From contig NZ_CP050948.1 in the NCBI RefSeq assembly GCF_019443745.1, positions 248,001 through 312,000 of the forward strand: a stretch of DNA of 64,000 nucleotides, in the 5' to 3' direction. Positions 1 to 7,813 of this stretch are shown here, one piece after another. The position numbers and the translations under genes were made by a program. This stretch comes from Iamia sp. SCSIO 61187 (GTDB taxonomy: Bacteria; Actinomycetota; Acidimicrobiia; Acidimicrobiales; Iamiaceae). Within the stretch, counting starts at the first letter, position 1, and each line of letters starts with the position of its first letter. The notes beneath the pieces are model-generated. The model worked only from the letters and a program-made list of their open reading frames with translations, was not told the origin of the DNA and did no database searches.

Positions 1-893
1 ACGTCCACGGTCAGCGCCGGGTCGACCTCGTCCTCGAGGTAGACGACGGCGTCACCCTGGCGCACCGACGGGGTCCGCCCGTCGCGCAGGTCGATGACCG
101 TGTCCGACACCAGGTCCTCGCGGTCGGCCGCCCGCCGGCGGAGGTCGCCGGGCCAGGCGAAGGTGCCGACCAGCAGGAACAGCAGGCAGGCGCTCAGCGC
201 ACCCCGGCTGGCGTCGGTGATCTCGCCCCGCATGTGGGCGACGGTGATGATGTTGAGCACGCAGTGGGCCACGGCCATGGGGACGATGGCCCGGGACCGG
301 GCGACCACCAGGGCGCTGATGATGGCGAAGGCCACGTAGGTGGCCAGGTTGGCCGGGCTCTCCACCTGCTCCTGGTGCCCGGGCAGAAGGACCCACCAGG
401 CCCCGGCGGCGAGGTACCCGGCGACGCGGGCCGCCGTCGCCGGCACCCGCAGCACCATCAGGGCGGTGGCGCCGACGACGGGCACGGCGAAGCGGTAGAC
501 GACCTCCTCGTTGGTGGCCGCCACCAGCAGGGCCCCCACGTCGACGACGTCGCCCGAGCGGGAGAACAGGGTCACGCCCAGGCCCAGCCCGGCGACCATG
601 GCGATCCAGAACGGGACCAGCCGGTCGCGGTCGCGGGCCTCGCCGACCGACCGGGCGCCGAGGAACACGAGCAGCAACAGCGACGGCACGACCGACGCCG
701 AGAGCGAGAACGAGCCGACGGTCAGGTCGACGTGGGCCAGCAGCGAGCCCATCTCCACCACGAAGGTGATGGTGGCCAGGGCCAGCACGAGCATGCGGCC
801 GGTGGCGGTGTGCACCAGCGACGGCGCCGGGCGCGGGGCGGGGCGACCCCCCGTGCCGGTGCGGCCTGTCGCGGTGTCGGCCATCCCGCTCAC
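1..893 (-). CDS. CPBP family intramembrane metalloprotease (3' end outside window)
   Basis: Reading the minus strand from the GTG at 893 (or the in-frame ATG at 884) gives an open frame that runs off the window edge. It encodes a multi-helix membrane protein with the two hallmarks of the CPBP (CAAX protease and bacteriocin-processing, Abi) family: an EEVVYR motif (EExxxR type) and, further on, a helix with AHCVLN (HxxxN type), which would hold the catalytic glutamates and metal-binding histidine in the membrane. After the last helices there is a soluble tail rich in Asp and Glu. The GTG overlaps the stop of the upstream DUF1385 gene as GTGA, so the two are probably translationally coupled. 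The substrate cannot be told from sequence. Family call is good; the C terminus is not seen. Confidence 0.8.
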   Translation of the reverse strand, partial: MSGMADTATGRTGTGGRPAPRPAPSLVHTATGRMLVLALATITFVVEMGSLLAHVDLTVGSFSLSASVVPSLLLLVFLGARSVGEARDRDRLVPFWIAMVAGLGLGVTLFSRSGDVVDVGALLVAATNEEVVYRFAVPVVGATALMVLRVPATAARVAGYLAAGAWWVLLPGHQEQVESPANLATYVAFAIISALVVARSRAIVPMAVAHCVLNIITVAHMRGEITDASRGALSACLLFLLVGTFAWPGDLRRRAADREDLVSDTVIDLRDGRTPSVRQGDAVVYLEDEVDPALTVD

Positions 894-1825
894 GCCGACG
901 CCCCGACGGGAGCGGCGGCCGGCGCCGGGGCGGCCTCGGCGGCGAGGGTGGCGTGGAGGGCGGCCACCGCGACCTCGATCTGGTCGTCGTCGGGAGGCTG
1001 GGTCGTCAGGGTCTGGAGCCACGAGCCCGGCGCCATCAGCACCCGCCCCAGCACCGAGTGGCGGCGGAGCCCGGCCAGGCGGATCACCTCGTAGGCGACA
1101 CCGGCCACGACCGGCAGGCCCAGCACCCGGCTGGCCACCAGCACCGGCCAGCTCACCTCGCCCACGGCGACGTGGGCGATCAGCGACACCAGCACCACGA
1201 TGAGGAGGAAGGCGGTGCCGCAGCGGGGGTGGCGGCGGTCGAAGCGGCGGATCTCGGCCGGCTCGAGGGCGACGCCGTGCTCGAAGGCGTGGATCGTCAT
1301 GTGCTCGGCGCCGTGGTAGGCGAAGGTGCGCTTGACCTCGCTGTTGAGCGACAGCAGCCACATGTAGCCCACGAGGATGGAGAGGCGGATGGCGCTCTCG
1401 GTGGCGTTGAACAGCCACCGGCCCTCGATGCCCAGGGCCTTGGGCAGCACCGCCGGCAGCAGGCCGAGGATCCCGATGGCCAGCACGGCGGCGATGACCG
1501 TGGTGAGGGCCAGGCCCCCCTTCGAGTAGCCCCTGCCGTCCTCGGTGCCGCGCTCCTGGGCCCCCCAGATCATGGCCTTGGTCCCGAGGCTGACCGACTC
1601 CCACAGCGCCACCGGGCCCCGCAGCAGGGGGATGCGGCGCACGCCCTCGCCGTCGTCGGGCAGCGCCGCCCCGGTGGTGGCGATGGTGCCGTCGGCGCGG
1701 CGGACCGCCGCCCCCCAGGCGCCGGCCCGCCGCATCATCACGCCCTCGATCAGCGCCTGGCCGCCGATGGGGCCGATGTCGTCGAGGAGGTCGGGGGTGG
1801 GGTGCGTCGGAGGCGTGTCGGCCAC
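890..1825 (-). CDS. DUF1385 family membrane protein (YqhQ-like)
   Basis: A 311-residue protein that opens with GGQALIEGVMMR (about residues 21-32), the signature of the DUF1385/YqhQ family, and carries the conserved YHGAEHMTIHAFEHG block (about residues 169-183) with several histidines. There are hydrophobic segments near residues 105-130, 145-160 and 200-245, so it is an integral membrane protein. Length fits the family. The biochemical role of DUF1385 is not established; some annotations call it a metal-dependent enzyme, which the His cluster would allow but does not prove. It is first of a two-gene unit with the CPBP protease, joined by a GTGA overlap. A perfect palindrome lies just upstream of its GTG start. 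Confidence 0.85.
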   Translation of the reverse strand: MADTPPTHPTPDLLDDIGPIGGQALIEGVMMRRAGAWGAAVRRADGTIATTGAALPDDGEGVRRIPLLRGPVALWESVSLGTKAMIWGAQERGTEDGRGYSKGGLALTTVIAAVLAIGILGLLPAVLPKALGIEGRWLFNATESAIRLSILVGYMWLLSLNSEVKRTFAYHGAEHMTIHAFEHGVALEPAEIRRFDRRHPRCGTAFLLIVVLVSLIAHVAVGEVSWPVLVASRVLGLPVVAGVAYEVIRLAGLRRHSVLGRVLMAPGSWLQTLTTQPPDDDQIEVAVAALHATLAAEAAPAPAAAPVGASA

Positions 1826-1848
1826 GGGTGCGTCTCTCTCGTCCCGCC

Positions 1849-1863
1849 ACCACGCTTCGTGGT
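1849..1863. promoter_or_regulatory. Palindrome ACCACGCTTCGTGGT, possible operator
   Basis: CACCACG and CGTGGTG form perfect 7-bp arms around CTT (1848-1864), about 24 bp upstream of the DUF1385 start. A near copy lies at 1924-1938 in the same divergent intergenic region. Two related palindromes 75 bp apart between divergent genes suggest binding sites for a dimeric repressor, but no regulator gene is adjacent. Confidence 0.4.
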
Positions 1864-1923
1864 GAACGTGGGTTGACCCTACTGTGCGTGGTCGGCGCTG
1901 TCTAGGCCGAACGACCTATGCGT

Positions 1924-1938
1924 ACCACGCTGCGTGGA
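1924..1938. promoter_or_regulatory. Palindrome ACCACGCTGCGTGGA, second copy
   Basis: CCACG and CGTGG flank CTG. Thirteen of fifteen bases match the palindrome at 1849-1863. It lies upstream of the kinase gene in the same divergent intergenic region. Confidence 0.4.
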
Positions 1939-2017
1939 CCGGCGTCGGTGGGGAACCAGGCCCGGGCCACGATCCGTGGCCGGGGCGAGCGATCGCCCCG
2001 GGGGCCAGGATGGAGCG

Positions 2018-2578
2018 GTGGACGACGGCCCGCACCGAGACGGTCGGCGCCCGACGCTGTTCCTCACCGTCGGGTTGCCGGGGACGGGCAAGACCACCGC
2101 GGCGCGCCGGATCGAGGCCGAGCGCGGCGCGCTCCGCCTGACCAAGGACGAGTGGATGAAGGCCCTCTACGGCGCCGACAACCCGGAGGCGGCGTCGGAC
2201 GTCATCGAGGGTCGGCTGATCCAGATCGGGCTCCGAGCCCTCGCCGCCGGGGTCGACGTGGTGATCGACTTCGGCCTCTGGAGCCGCGACGAGCGGTCCG
2301 CCCTCCGCCAGGCGGCGGCCGACGTCGGGGCCGACGTCGTGATCCTCTCCTTCGCCCTCACCCCCGACGAGCAGCGCCGCCGCCTCGAGCGGCGGTGGGC
2401 CGAGGCCCCGCACGAGACCTGGCCCATCTCCGAGGAGGAGCTCGGCCGGTGGGGATCTCGCTTCGACGTCCCCACGCCGGGCGAGATCGACGGGACCGAA
2501 CCGGTCGGGGCCCCGCCCACAGGCTTCGCCACGTGGGCGGAGTGGGCCGCCCACCGCTGGCCGCCGGCGGTGGCCTGA
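2018..2578 (+). CDS. P-loop kinase / AAA_33 ATP-binding protein
   Basis: About 186 residues. A Walker A loop GLPGTGKTT sits near residue 20, followed by a segment (RLTKDEWMKALYG) and a later RLERRW region typical of small predicted kinases of the AAA_33 type, which phosphorylate small molecules or act as antibiotic or nucleoside kinases. VVIDFGLWSRDER near residue 80 resembles the Walker B/lid region of that family. The longest frame begins at an ATG at 1934, but the extra residues are low-complexity Arg/Gly. The GTG at 2018 has a CAGGAT -10-like hexamer six bases before it, the leaderless pattern seen throughout this window, so it is preferred. Monocistronic; substrate unknown. Confidence 0.75.
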   Translation: MDDGPHRDGRRPTLFLTVGLPGTGKTTAARRIEAERGALRLTKDEWMKALYGADNPEAASDVIEGRLIQIGLRALAAGVDVVIDFGLWSRDERSALRQAAADVGADVVILSFALTPDEQRRRLERRWAEAPHETWPISEEELGRWGSRFDVPTPGEIDGTEPVGAPPTGFATWAEWAAHRWPPAVA

Positions 2579-2617
2579 TCCCGGATCAGGCGCGCCGGCG
2601 GGGGGCGGCGGTGCCGG

Positions 2618-4897
2618 TCAGACGGGGTCGGGGCCCAGGCTCTGGGGGACGTGGACCGACATGGCGTCGGCCGTCTCGCCCTGCTCGATCGCCTCGACCA
2701 GGTGCATGGCGATGTCGGCGACCTTGACGTCCTCGTCGTCGACGCCCATCCCCTTCACGCCGTCGTCGATCATGATGTAGCAGAACGGGCAGGCGGTGGC
2801 GATGCGGCTGGCGCCGGTGCCGACGAGCTCCTCGGCCCGGGCGTCGTTGACCTTGGTGCCGACCGTCTCCTCCATGAACATGCGGGCGCCGCCGGCGCCG
2901 CAGCACATGCCCTTGGTGCCGTTCCGGGGCGCCTCCACGACCTCGACGCCACCGAGGCGGCCGATGACCTGCCGGGGCGCCATGTAGATGTCGTTGTGGC
3001 GGCCGAGGTAGCAGGAGTCGTGGTACACGATGCGGTCGTCGAGCTGGGCCCGGCTGAGGTCGAGGCGGCCCGACTCGACCAGCTGCTCGAGCAGCTTCGA
3101 GTGGTGCATCACCTCGTAGTGGCCGCCCAGCTGCGGGTACTCGTTCATCAGCGTGTTGAAGCAGTGCGGGCACTGGGTGATGATCTTCCTCACACCCATG
3201 CCGTTGAGCGTCTCGACGTTCTGCATGGCGAGCATCTGGAAGATGTACTCGTTGCCCGAGCGGCGGGCCGGGTCGCCGGTGCAGTTCTCGGCCGGGCCGA
3301 GGATGGCGAAGTCGATCTCGGCCCGCTGGAGCAGCTTGGCCATCGACTGGGTGACCTTCTGGTTCTTGTCGTCGAACGACCCGGCGCAGCCGACCCAGTA
3401 GAGGTACTCGTGCTCGAGGGCCTCGGTGCCGTCGACCACCACGATCGAGTCGCCCAGCTTCTCGGCCCACTTGGTGCGCTCCGAGGAGCTCATGCCCCAC
3501 GGGTTGCCGCTGCTCTCCATCGAGCCCCACGCCTTGGTGAGCTCGGTCGGGGCCTTGTCCGGCTCCATCAGCGACAGGTAGCGCCGCATGTCGAGGATCT
3601 TGTCGAGGATCTCGATGTTGACCGGGCAGATCTCGTCGCAGGCCTTGCACGACGTGCAGGCCCACACCTCCTCGGGCGTGATCCGCTCGAAGAGGGAGTC
3701 GGCGCCGATGGTGATCTCACCGTCGAGGCCGATCGGCGGCGACACCTTGGGGCTGCCGGTGGCGGCCATGACCTCGCCGGTCTTGAGGACGATCTCGCGG
3801 GGGTCGAGCGGCTTGCCGGTGGCGTGGGCCGGGCACACGCTGGTGCAGCGGCCGCACATGGTGCACGAGTCGGTGTCGAGGAGCTGCTTCCAGGTGAAGT
3901 CCTCGACGGTGGAGGCGCCGAAGCTCTCCATCTCGGTCTCCATCAGGTTCGGCATGGCCTTCATGGCGCCCTTCGGGCGCTCCTTGTCGCGCAGGTACAT
4001 GTTCAGCGGCGAGGTGAACATGTGGCGGAGCATGGTGACCGGGAGGATGGCCAGGAACAGCACGAAGCTGGCCACGTGGACCAGCCACCAGATCTGGTGG
4101 CCGCCGGACAGGGTGCTGGAGTCCTCGATGAGCCCCGACAGCGGGTACGAGACGAACGCCCACTGCTCGAACTCGGGGCGACCGTCGAGGGCGATGCGCC
4201 ACACCTCGGCCCCGAAGCCGCTGACGGCCAGGACGAGGAAGGTGCCCAGGATCAGGGCGTGCTCGGGCTTGGACTTGATGCGGATCCGGTACGGGCGCTG
4301 GACGTAGCGGCGCACGATCGCCCACACCGTCCCGCTCAGCAGGGCGAGGCCGGCGGCGTCGCCCACGAGGACGTAGGCCCGGTACACGTCGCCGTGGAGG
4401 AACTTCATGCCCTCGGGGACCTGGTGGTCGATCTCCAGGATGATCGTCACGGCCAGGAGGATCAGGAAGCCGAAGTAGATCAGCGAGTGCATGACCCCGG
4501 CGGCGGGGTCGCGCAGGAGGGTCTTCATGTAGACGCCGGCCCGGAAGTCGGCCATGCGGCGCTTGACGTTCTTGGGGGTGGTCGAGCGGTCGTCGGGACC
4601 GCCGCGCTGCCAGTTCTTGGTGCGGTTGGAGAACGACAGCGCCCCGATGAAGATGGCGACCGGGATCACGATGTAGAACGCCAGCTTCACCGCGCTGGGC
4701 ACGTTCCCCCAGACCTCGCGCCGCACCGGGGAGTCGTCGTGCCACCCGGTCAGCAGCGGCAGCCACCCGCCGAGCAGGGCGGCGAAGAGGGCGATTCCGG
4801 CTCCGAGGCCGATGACGAGGTGGTGAGGGCGGATCCGCTTCGACGTGGTCGGAGCAGCCTCATCGGTGGCAGTCATGGTGGCCACGAAACTACTCAT
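2618..4897 (-). CDS. etfD: EtfD-like membrane Fe-S oxidoreductase (heterodisulfide reductase-related)
   Basis: A 759-residue protein with an N-terminal membrane part of about six helices (residues 25-290, NarI/cytochrome b-like), then two 4Fe-4S motifs (CTMCGRCTSVCP near 345 and CTSCKACDEICP near 415), then two cysteine-rich CCG domains (VGCAG...CPHCFN near 500-565 and DSCYLGRH...MCCGAGG near 625-665). This is the layout of mycobacterial EtfD (Rv0338c), which takes electrons from the electron-transfer flavoprotein during fatty-acid beta-oxidation and passes them to the membrane quinone pool. Function here is by family. An ATG at 4876 is an alternative start; neither has a strong ribosome site. 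No etfAB in the window, but two genes linked to acyl-CoA or flavin chemistry occur near 45 kb. Confidence 0.85.
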   Translation of the reverse strand: MSSFVATMTATDEAAPTTSKRIRPHHLVIGLGAGIALFAALLGGWLPLLTGWHDDSPVRREVWGNVPSAVKLAFYIVIPVAIFIGALSFSNRTKNWQRGGPDDRSTTPKNVKRRMADFRAGVYMKTLLRDPAAGVMHSLIYFGFLILLAVTIILEIDHQVPEGMKFLHGDVYRAYVLVGDAAGLALLSGTVWAIVRRYVQRPYRIRIKSKPEHALILGTFLVLAVSGFGAEVWRIALDGRPEFEQWAFVSYPLSGLIEDSSTLSGGHQIWWLVHVASFVLFLAILPVTMLRHMFTSPLNMYLRDKERPKGAMKAMPNLMETEMESFGASTVEDFTWKQLLDTDSCTMCGRCTSVCPAHATGKPLDPREIVLKTGEVMAATGSPKVSPPIGLDGEITIGADSLFERITPEEVWACTSCKACDEICPVNIEILDKILDMRRYLSLMEPDKAPTELTKAWGSMESSGNPWGMSSSERTKWAEKLGDSIVVVDGTEALEHEYLYWVGCAGSFDDKNQKVTQSMAKLLQRAEIDFAILGPAENCTGDPARRSGNEYIFQMLAMQNVETLNGMGVRKIITQCPHCFNTLMNEYPQLGGHYEVMHHSKLLEQLVESGRLDLSRAQLDDRIVYHDSCYLGRHNDIYMAPRQVIGRLGGVEVVEAPRNGTKGMCCGAGGARMFMEETVGTKVNDARAEELVGTGASRIATACPFCYIMIDDGVKGMGVDDEDVKVADIAMHLVEAIEQGETADAMSVHVPQSLGPDPV

Positions 4898-4935
4898 GGC
4901 CCCAGGCCAGGACCCACTCCGAGCGCCAGGGGCGA

Positions 4936-5490
4936 TCAGCCGCCGCTGGCCGCGGTCCGGGGCCCGCTGACGGCGAGGAGGTAGCCGCGGCTGCGGACCG
5001 TGTGGATCGTCATGCTCAGCGGGGCCAGCCGGCGGCGCAGGCGCAGGACGTGGACGTCGAGGGCGTTGCGCCCCGGGGCCCCCTCGGGCCAGCCGGCGGC
5101 GGCCAGCGCCTCACGGGTGACGACGGTGCCGAGCCGGTCCAGCAGGGCCCGGGCCAGGCGGTGCTCCACCGGCGGCAGGGCGACCCACTCGTCGCCGACC
5201 CGGAAGAGCCCGTCGTCGTCGAGCACCGGCCGGGTCTCGACCCGGACCGTCCGCCCGCTGGCGACGCGGTGCGCCAGCCAGCGCACCCGGGCCCGCAGGT
5301 CCGCCTCGGCGACCGGGATGCGGACCCAGTCCTCCATCTCGTCGCCCGGCTCGGGGGCCGGGGTGGTGGGGTTGAGCAGCAGCATCCGCGGTCGGCCCTC
5401 GGCGCGCAGCGCGGCCCGGGTCGCCTCCTGCTCGGGCCATCGCACCAGGGTGATCTCGGGCCGTCCACCGTTGGACTGCGCGTCGTCCAT
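4936..5490 (-). CDS. GlnR-like winged-helix regulator A (OmpR type, shortened receiver)
   Basis: 184 residues. The C-terminal half is an OmpR/PhoB winged helix: PPVEHRLARALLDR, the recognition stretch NALDVHVLRLRRRLAPL and the wing TIHTVRSRGYLL (about residues 105-175). The N-terminal part has only a piece of a receiver domain: a beta strand PRMLLLNP and a DEMEDWVRIP segment followed by a helix. It lacks the acidic pair and the phosphoacceptor Asp of a normal receiver. This matches the end of the atypical receiver of actinobacterial GlnR as known from Streptomyces. Two paralogues lie within 3 kb. The ATG start is seven bases after a TACGGT -10, so the mRNA is probably leaderless. A GlnR-box-like operator precedes it, suggesting autoregulation. 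DNA-binding role inferred. Confidence 0.75.
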   Translation of the reverse strand: MDDAQSNGGRPEITLVRWPEQEATRAALRAEGRPRMLLLNPTTPAPEPGDEMEDWVRIPVAEADLRARVRWLAHRVASGRTVRVETRPVLDDDGLFRVGDEWVALPPVEHRLARALLDRLGTVVTREALAAAGWPEGAPGRNALDVHVLRLRRRLAPLSMTIHTVRSRGYLLAVSGPRTAASGG

Positions 5491-5498
5491 GGCCGGGA

Positions 5499-5540
5499 CC
5501 GTACGGAGGCGACGTTTCTCGGTTGTTTCGCCGATGTGAC
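5499..5540 (-). promoter_or_regulatory. GlnR-box-like operator and leaderless promoter of regulator A
   Basis: On the minus strand: GTCAC-N6-GAAAC-N6-GAAAC-N6-TCCGTACGGT, each half-site 11 bp from the next. TACGGT serves as the -10, with seven bases to the ATG. The arrangement recurs before regulator C and all amt/glnK promoters. GTnAC-N6-GAAAC is the published GlnR consensus in Streptomyces. Confidence 0.7.
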
Positions 5541-5660
5541 GACTCCCGTCCGACCAGGGACGACGAGGCCACGGCGGTTCTCGGTACGGATCGGGGCCGT
5601 GGGGGGCGCGATCGGTACCAGGGACGCGCGCGCCAAAGGGCTGGTCGGCGGTCGGTCGGC

Positions 5661-6086
5661 CTAGCTGAAGATCTTGGAGTCGAGCTCGCGGATGCGGCCG
5701 GCGAGCGACGCCATCACCTTGCGGGAGAGGGTGGGCACGTCCTCGAGGACGGCGGCGAACTGGCGGGCGCCGACCACGAAGAGGGTCATGTCGGTGTCGG
5801 CGACGACGGTGGCGGTGCGGGGCCCGTGGTCGAGGAGGGCCAGCTCGCCCACGCTCTCGCCGGGGCCGAGGGTGGCGACCTTGCGGTTGCCCCGCTTGAC
5901 GGTCGCCGAGCCGTCGACGATGACGTACGCCTCCCGCCCGGCGTCGCCCTGGCTGGTCAGCACGTGGCCGGCCTTCACCTTGAGCTCGTCGCCGGCCTTG
6001 GCGATCTTGCCCAGCTCGCGCCGGGAGCAGGCCGAGAACAGCGGCACTGAGGCGAGGTGGTCGAGGTAGGTCTCACGGCGGGCCAT
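5661..6086 (-). CDS. Stand-alone cyclic-nucleotide-binding domain protein
   Basis: 141 residues, essentially one cNMP-binding domain of the Crp/Fnr type: VPLFSACSRREL near residue 14, a beta roll, and the phosphate-binding cassette GELALLDHGPRTATV around residue 86. There is no helix-turn-helix after the domain; the C terminus is a helix SRKVMASLAGRIRELDSK. It therefore cannot be a Crp-type DNA binder alone and may sense cAMP or cGMP for a partner, or have lost ligand binding. The start MARRETYL was chosen because translation further upstream is Arg/Pro-rich readthrough. A TATGCT hexamer lies eight bases upstream of it. It sits between regulator genes A and B, on the same strand. Confidence 0.8.
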   Translation of the reverse strand: MARRETYLDHLASVPLFSACSRRELGKIAKAGDELKVKAGHVLTSQGDAGREAYVIVDGSATVKRGNRKVATLGPGESVGELALLDHGPRTATVVADTDMTLFVVGARQFAAVLEDVPTLSRKVMASLAGRIRELDSKIFS

Positions 6087-6151
6087 GGGCCGGGAGCATA
6101 CGTAGGCGTGACCGTTCGTGCCGGATGACCTCGTCGGCCGGTCGCCAGCGG

Positions 6152-6748
6152 TCAGCCGTCGCCCATCTCCAGGAGGAACCCCAGGCCGCGGACGGTGTGG
6201 ATCTTGATGCCCAGCGGGGCCACCCGACGGCGGAGCAGCTTCATGCGGCCGTCGAGGGCCCGTTGGTTGACGCCGCCCTGCGGCCAGGCGGCGGCGAGGA
6301 GGTCGGCGCGGTGCACGACGTGGTCCGCCCGGTCGAGCAGCGGGGCCAGCAGGCGCGCCTCGACCGGCGGGATCGCCGCCCACTCGCCGTCGGCCGTGCG
6401 GACGATCCCGTCGGCGTCGAGCATCGGCACCACCGGGCCGGGTCGCGGCTCGGCCGGGCGCGCCGCCAGGCGCGCCGACCGCGCCTCGACCTCGGCCCGG
6501 CCCGAGCCGGCGCGCACCCAGTCCTCGTGGCGGTCCCACACGAGCGGTGGGGGGGCGTCGTCCTCCACCACGAGGATGCGGGGCGTGCCGTCGGCGACGA
6601 GCCCGTCGCGGATCTCGGCGTCGGTGGGCCAGCGCAGCACGGCGATGCCGTCGATGACCGTGCGGGTGTCGTCCGGTGCCGGTGCTCCGGCGGCGGACGA
6701 CGGCGGGGTGCCCGGGCGGGGCCGGGCGGCAGCGCGGGGAGCGCTCAT
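6152..6748 (-). CDS. GlnR-like winged-helix regulator B (paralogue of A and C)
   Basis: 198 residues. After a Pro/Ala-rich leader of about 35 residues it follows the pattern of its neighbours: LRWPTDAEIRDGL, the strand PRILVVEDD, the HEDWVR segment, IPPVEARLLAPLLDR and a winged helix ending VAPLGIKIHTVRGLGFLL. As in A and C, the receiver part is short and has no visible phosphorylation pocket. The recognition region (GRMKLLRRRV) differs clearly from A (DVHVLRLRRRL), so it may read other DNA sites or not bind at all. Unlike A and C it has no GlnR-like box upstream. Instead an ordinary purine-rich ribosome site (GGAGGAAGG) precedes the ATG. Function inferred only. Confidence 0.7.
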   Translation of the reverse strand: MSAPRAAARPRPGTPPSSAAGAPAPDDTRTVIDGIAVLRWPTDAEIRDGLVADGTPRILVVEDDAPPPLVWDRHEDWVRAGSGRAEVEARSARLAARPAEPRPGPVVPMLDADGIVRTADGEWAAIPPVEARLLAPLLDRADHVVHRADLLAAAWPQGGVNQRALDGRMKLLRRRVAPLGIKIHTVRGLGFLLEMGDG

Positions 6749-6764
6749 GGTGTCGTTCCTTCCT

Positions 6765-6780
6765 CCCGCCCGAGGGCGGG
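6765..6780 (-). terminator. Short GC hairpin downstream of the regulator C operon
   Basis: CCCGCCC-GA-GGGCGGG, perfect 7-bp arms, about 38 bases past the stop of the small membrane-protein gene (minus strand) and just before regulator B. There is no T tract. It may separate the two transcription units. Confidence 0.4.
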
Positions 6781-6817
6781 CGCGATCGGGGACCGGGCGG
6801 GCGCACCGGTCCGGGGA

Positions 6818-7204
6818 TCAGCGCAGGAAGGGAGGGGCGCGACTGCCGATGCGGCCGGCGCGGACCGGGCGGGGGCCGAGGGAGGGGCGCGGGCGGCCGT
6901 GCCCGACCGACCGGCGGCGGGCGGCGACGAGCACCATCCCGGCCACCAGGACGGCGACGACGACCGCCGGGCGCCCGGGCGCGGGCCGACGGACCGCCTC
7001 GGCGGTGACCTGGTCCCACTCGGCGGTCCGGGGCGTCTCGGCCGGGGCGGGCCGCAGCGCGGGCAGGACGTTCGACACGCCGGTGGCGTCGCGGACCCCG
7101 AAGGGCATCCAGAGGAGGGCGGCGAAGACCAGGGCCAGCTGGGCGACGAGGTAGAGCCCGCCGTCGGTCCGGCGACCGGCGGGGGGCGGCGCGGCGGCGG
7201 TCAC
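6818..7204 (-). CDS. Small two-helix membrane protein, unknown function
   Basis: 128 residues from the GTG at 7204, which overlaps the stop of regulator C as GTGA; coupling to C decides this start. There are two predicted membrane helices (LYLVAQLALVFAALLWMPF near residue 20 and VVVAVLVAGMVLVA near 85), a polar loop between them with Pro and Glu, and an Arg-rich tail. No family recognised. Being cotranslated with a nitrogen-type regulator, it could anchor or control it, but that is speculation. Confidence 0.6.
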   Translation of the reverse strand: MTAAAPPPAGRRTDGGLYLVAQLALVFAALLWMPFGVRDATGVSNVLPALRPAPAETPRTAEWDQVTAEAVRRPAPGRPAVVVAVLVAGMVLVAARRRSVGHGRPRPSLGPRPVRAGRIGSRAPPFLR

Positions 7205-7806
7205 CAGGACTCCCCCCGGGTGTGGGGGCCGGGCGTGGTGAGGACGAAGCCCCGCCCCCGGACGGCGTGGACGACGAGGCCGTAGGGCGCGATCCGACGC
7301 CGGAGCACGAAGATGCGGCTGTCGAGCGACCGGCGGGCGTGGGGCGCCTCGCCCCACACCGCCCGGTCGAGGTCCGCCCGACGGCAGAGGCGCTCGGGCG
7401 GGTCGGCGAGGCAGCGCAGGATCGCCGCCTCCGCCGGTGGCAGCCGCAGGCGATGGCCGGCGATCCAGGTCGTGCCGTCGGAGGCGACGGTGACGGTGTC
7501 GGGACCGAGGCCCCCGCGCCGCTGCCGACCGGCCAGGTGCCGGAGCCGGGCGAAGACGTCGCGCTCGTCGGCCGGCAGCCAGATCCAGTCCTCGAGGTCG
7601 TCCTCGGCCCGCGGCGGCGCGGCGCCGGCCTCCAGGACCAGCAGGCGGGGCACGCCGCGGGAGCGGAGCTCGACCCGGAGCTCCTCCTGGGCGGGCCAGG
7701 TCAGCATCTCCACGCCGCGGTCGTCGGCCCGGCCGCGACCGTCGAGGGCGCCGGGCCCATCGAGGGCGCCGAGGTCGTCGGGGGCGCCGGAGGCCACGGG
7801 ATCCAC
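7201..7806 (-). CDS. GlnR-like winged-helix regulator C (paralogue of A and B)
   Basis: 201 residues from GTG 7806. The frame is open to a GTG at 7836, but the extra ten codons overlie the operator and -10 element. TACGTT lies seven bases before GTG 7806, the same spacing as in regulator A, so 7806 is preferred and the mRNA is leaderless. After a linker with GALDGPGALDG the protein shows MLTWPAQEEL, the strand PRLLVLEAG, LEDWIWLP, LPPAEAAILRCLAD and a winged helix (LDSRIFVLRRRIAPYG and VVHAVRGRGFVL). The shortened receiver lacks a phosphoacceptor. It is divergent from the first ammonium transporter, suggesting local control of nitrogen uptake. The small membrane protein follows in the same unit. 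Confidence 0.75.
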   Translation of the reverse strand: MDPVASGAPDDLGALDGPGALDGRGRADDRGVEMLTWPAQEELRVELRSRGVPRLLVLEAGAAPPRAEDDLEDWIWLPADERDVFARLRHLAGRQRRGGLGPDTVTVASDGTTWIAGHRLRLPPAEAAILRCLADPPERLCRRADLDRAVWGEAPHARRSLDSRIFVLRRRIAPYGLVVHAVRGRGFVLTTPGPHTRGESW

Positions 7807-7813
7807 GGCGGGG

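Noticed and set aside
1934-2017. N-terminal extension of the P-loop kinase from ATG 1934
   Set aside because: Low-complexity residues, overlaps the palindrome region, and a leaderless -10 points to GTG 2018.
2651-4984. Long plus-strand open frame (777 codons) opposite the Fe-S reductase
   Set aside because: Shadow of the high-GC gene on the other strand: composition is His/Asp/Gly/Arg-rich with no domain, whereas the minus frame has clear Fe-S motifs.
5661-7019. 452-codon frame that would fuse an N-terminal part to the cNMP-binding domain
   Set aside because: The N-terminal part is Arg/Pro-rich and overlaps regulator B in another frame; no domain is seen there.
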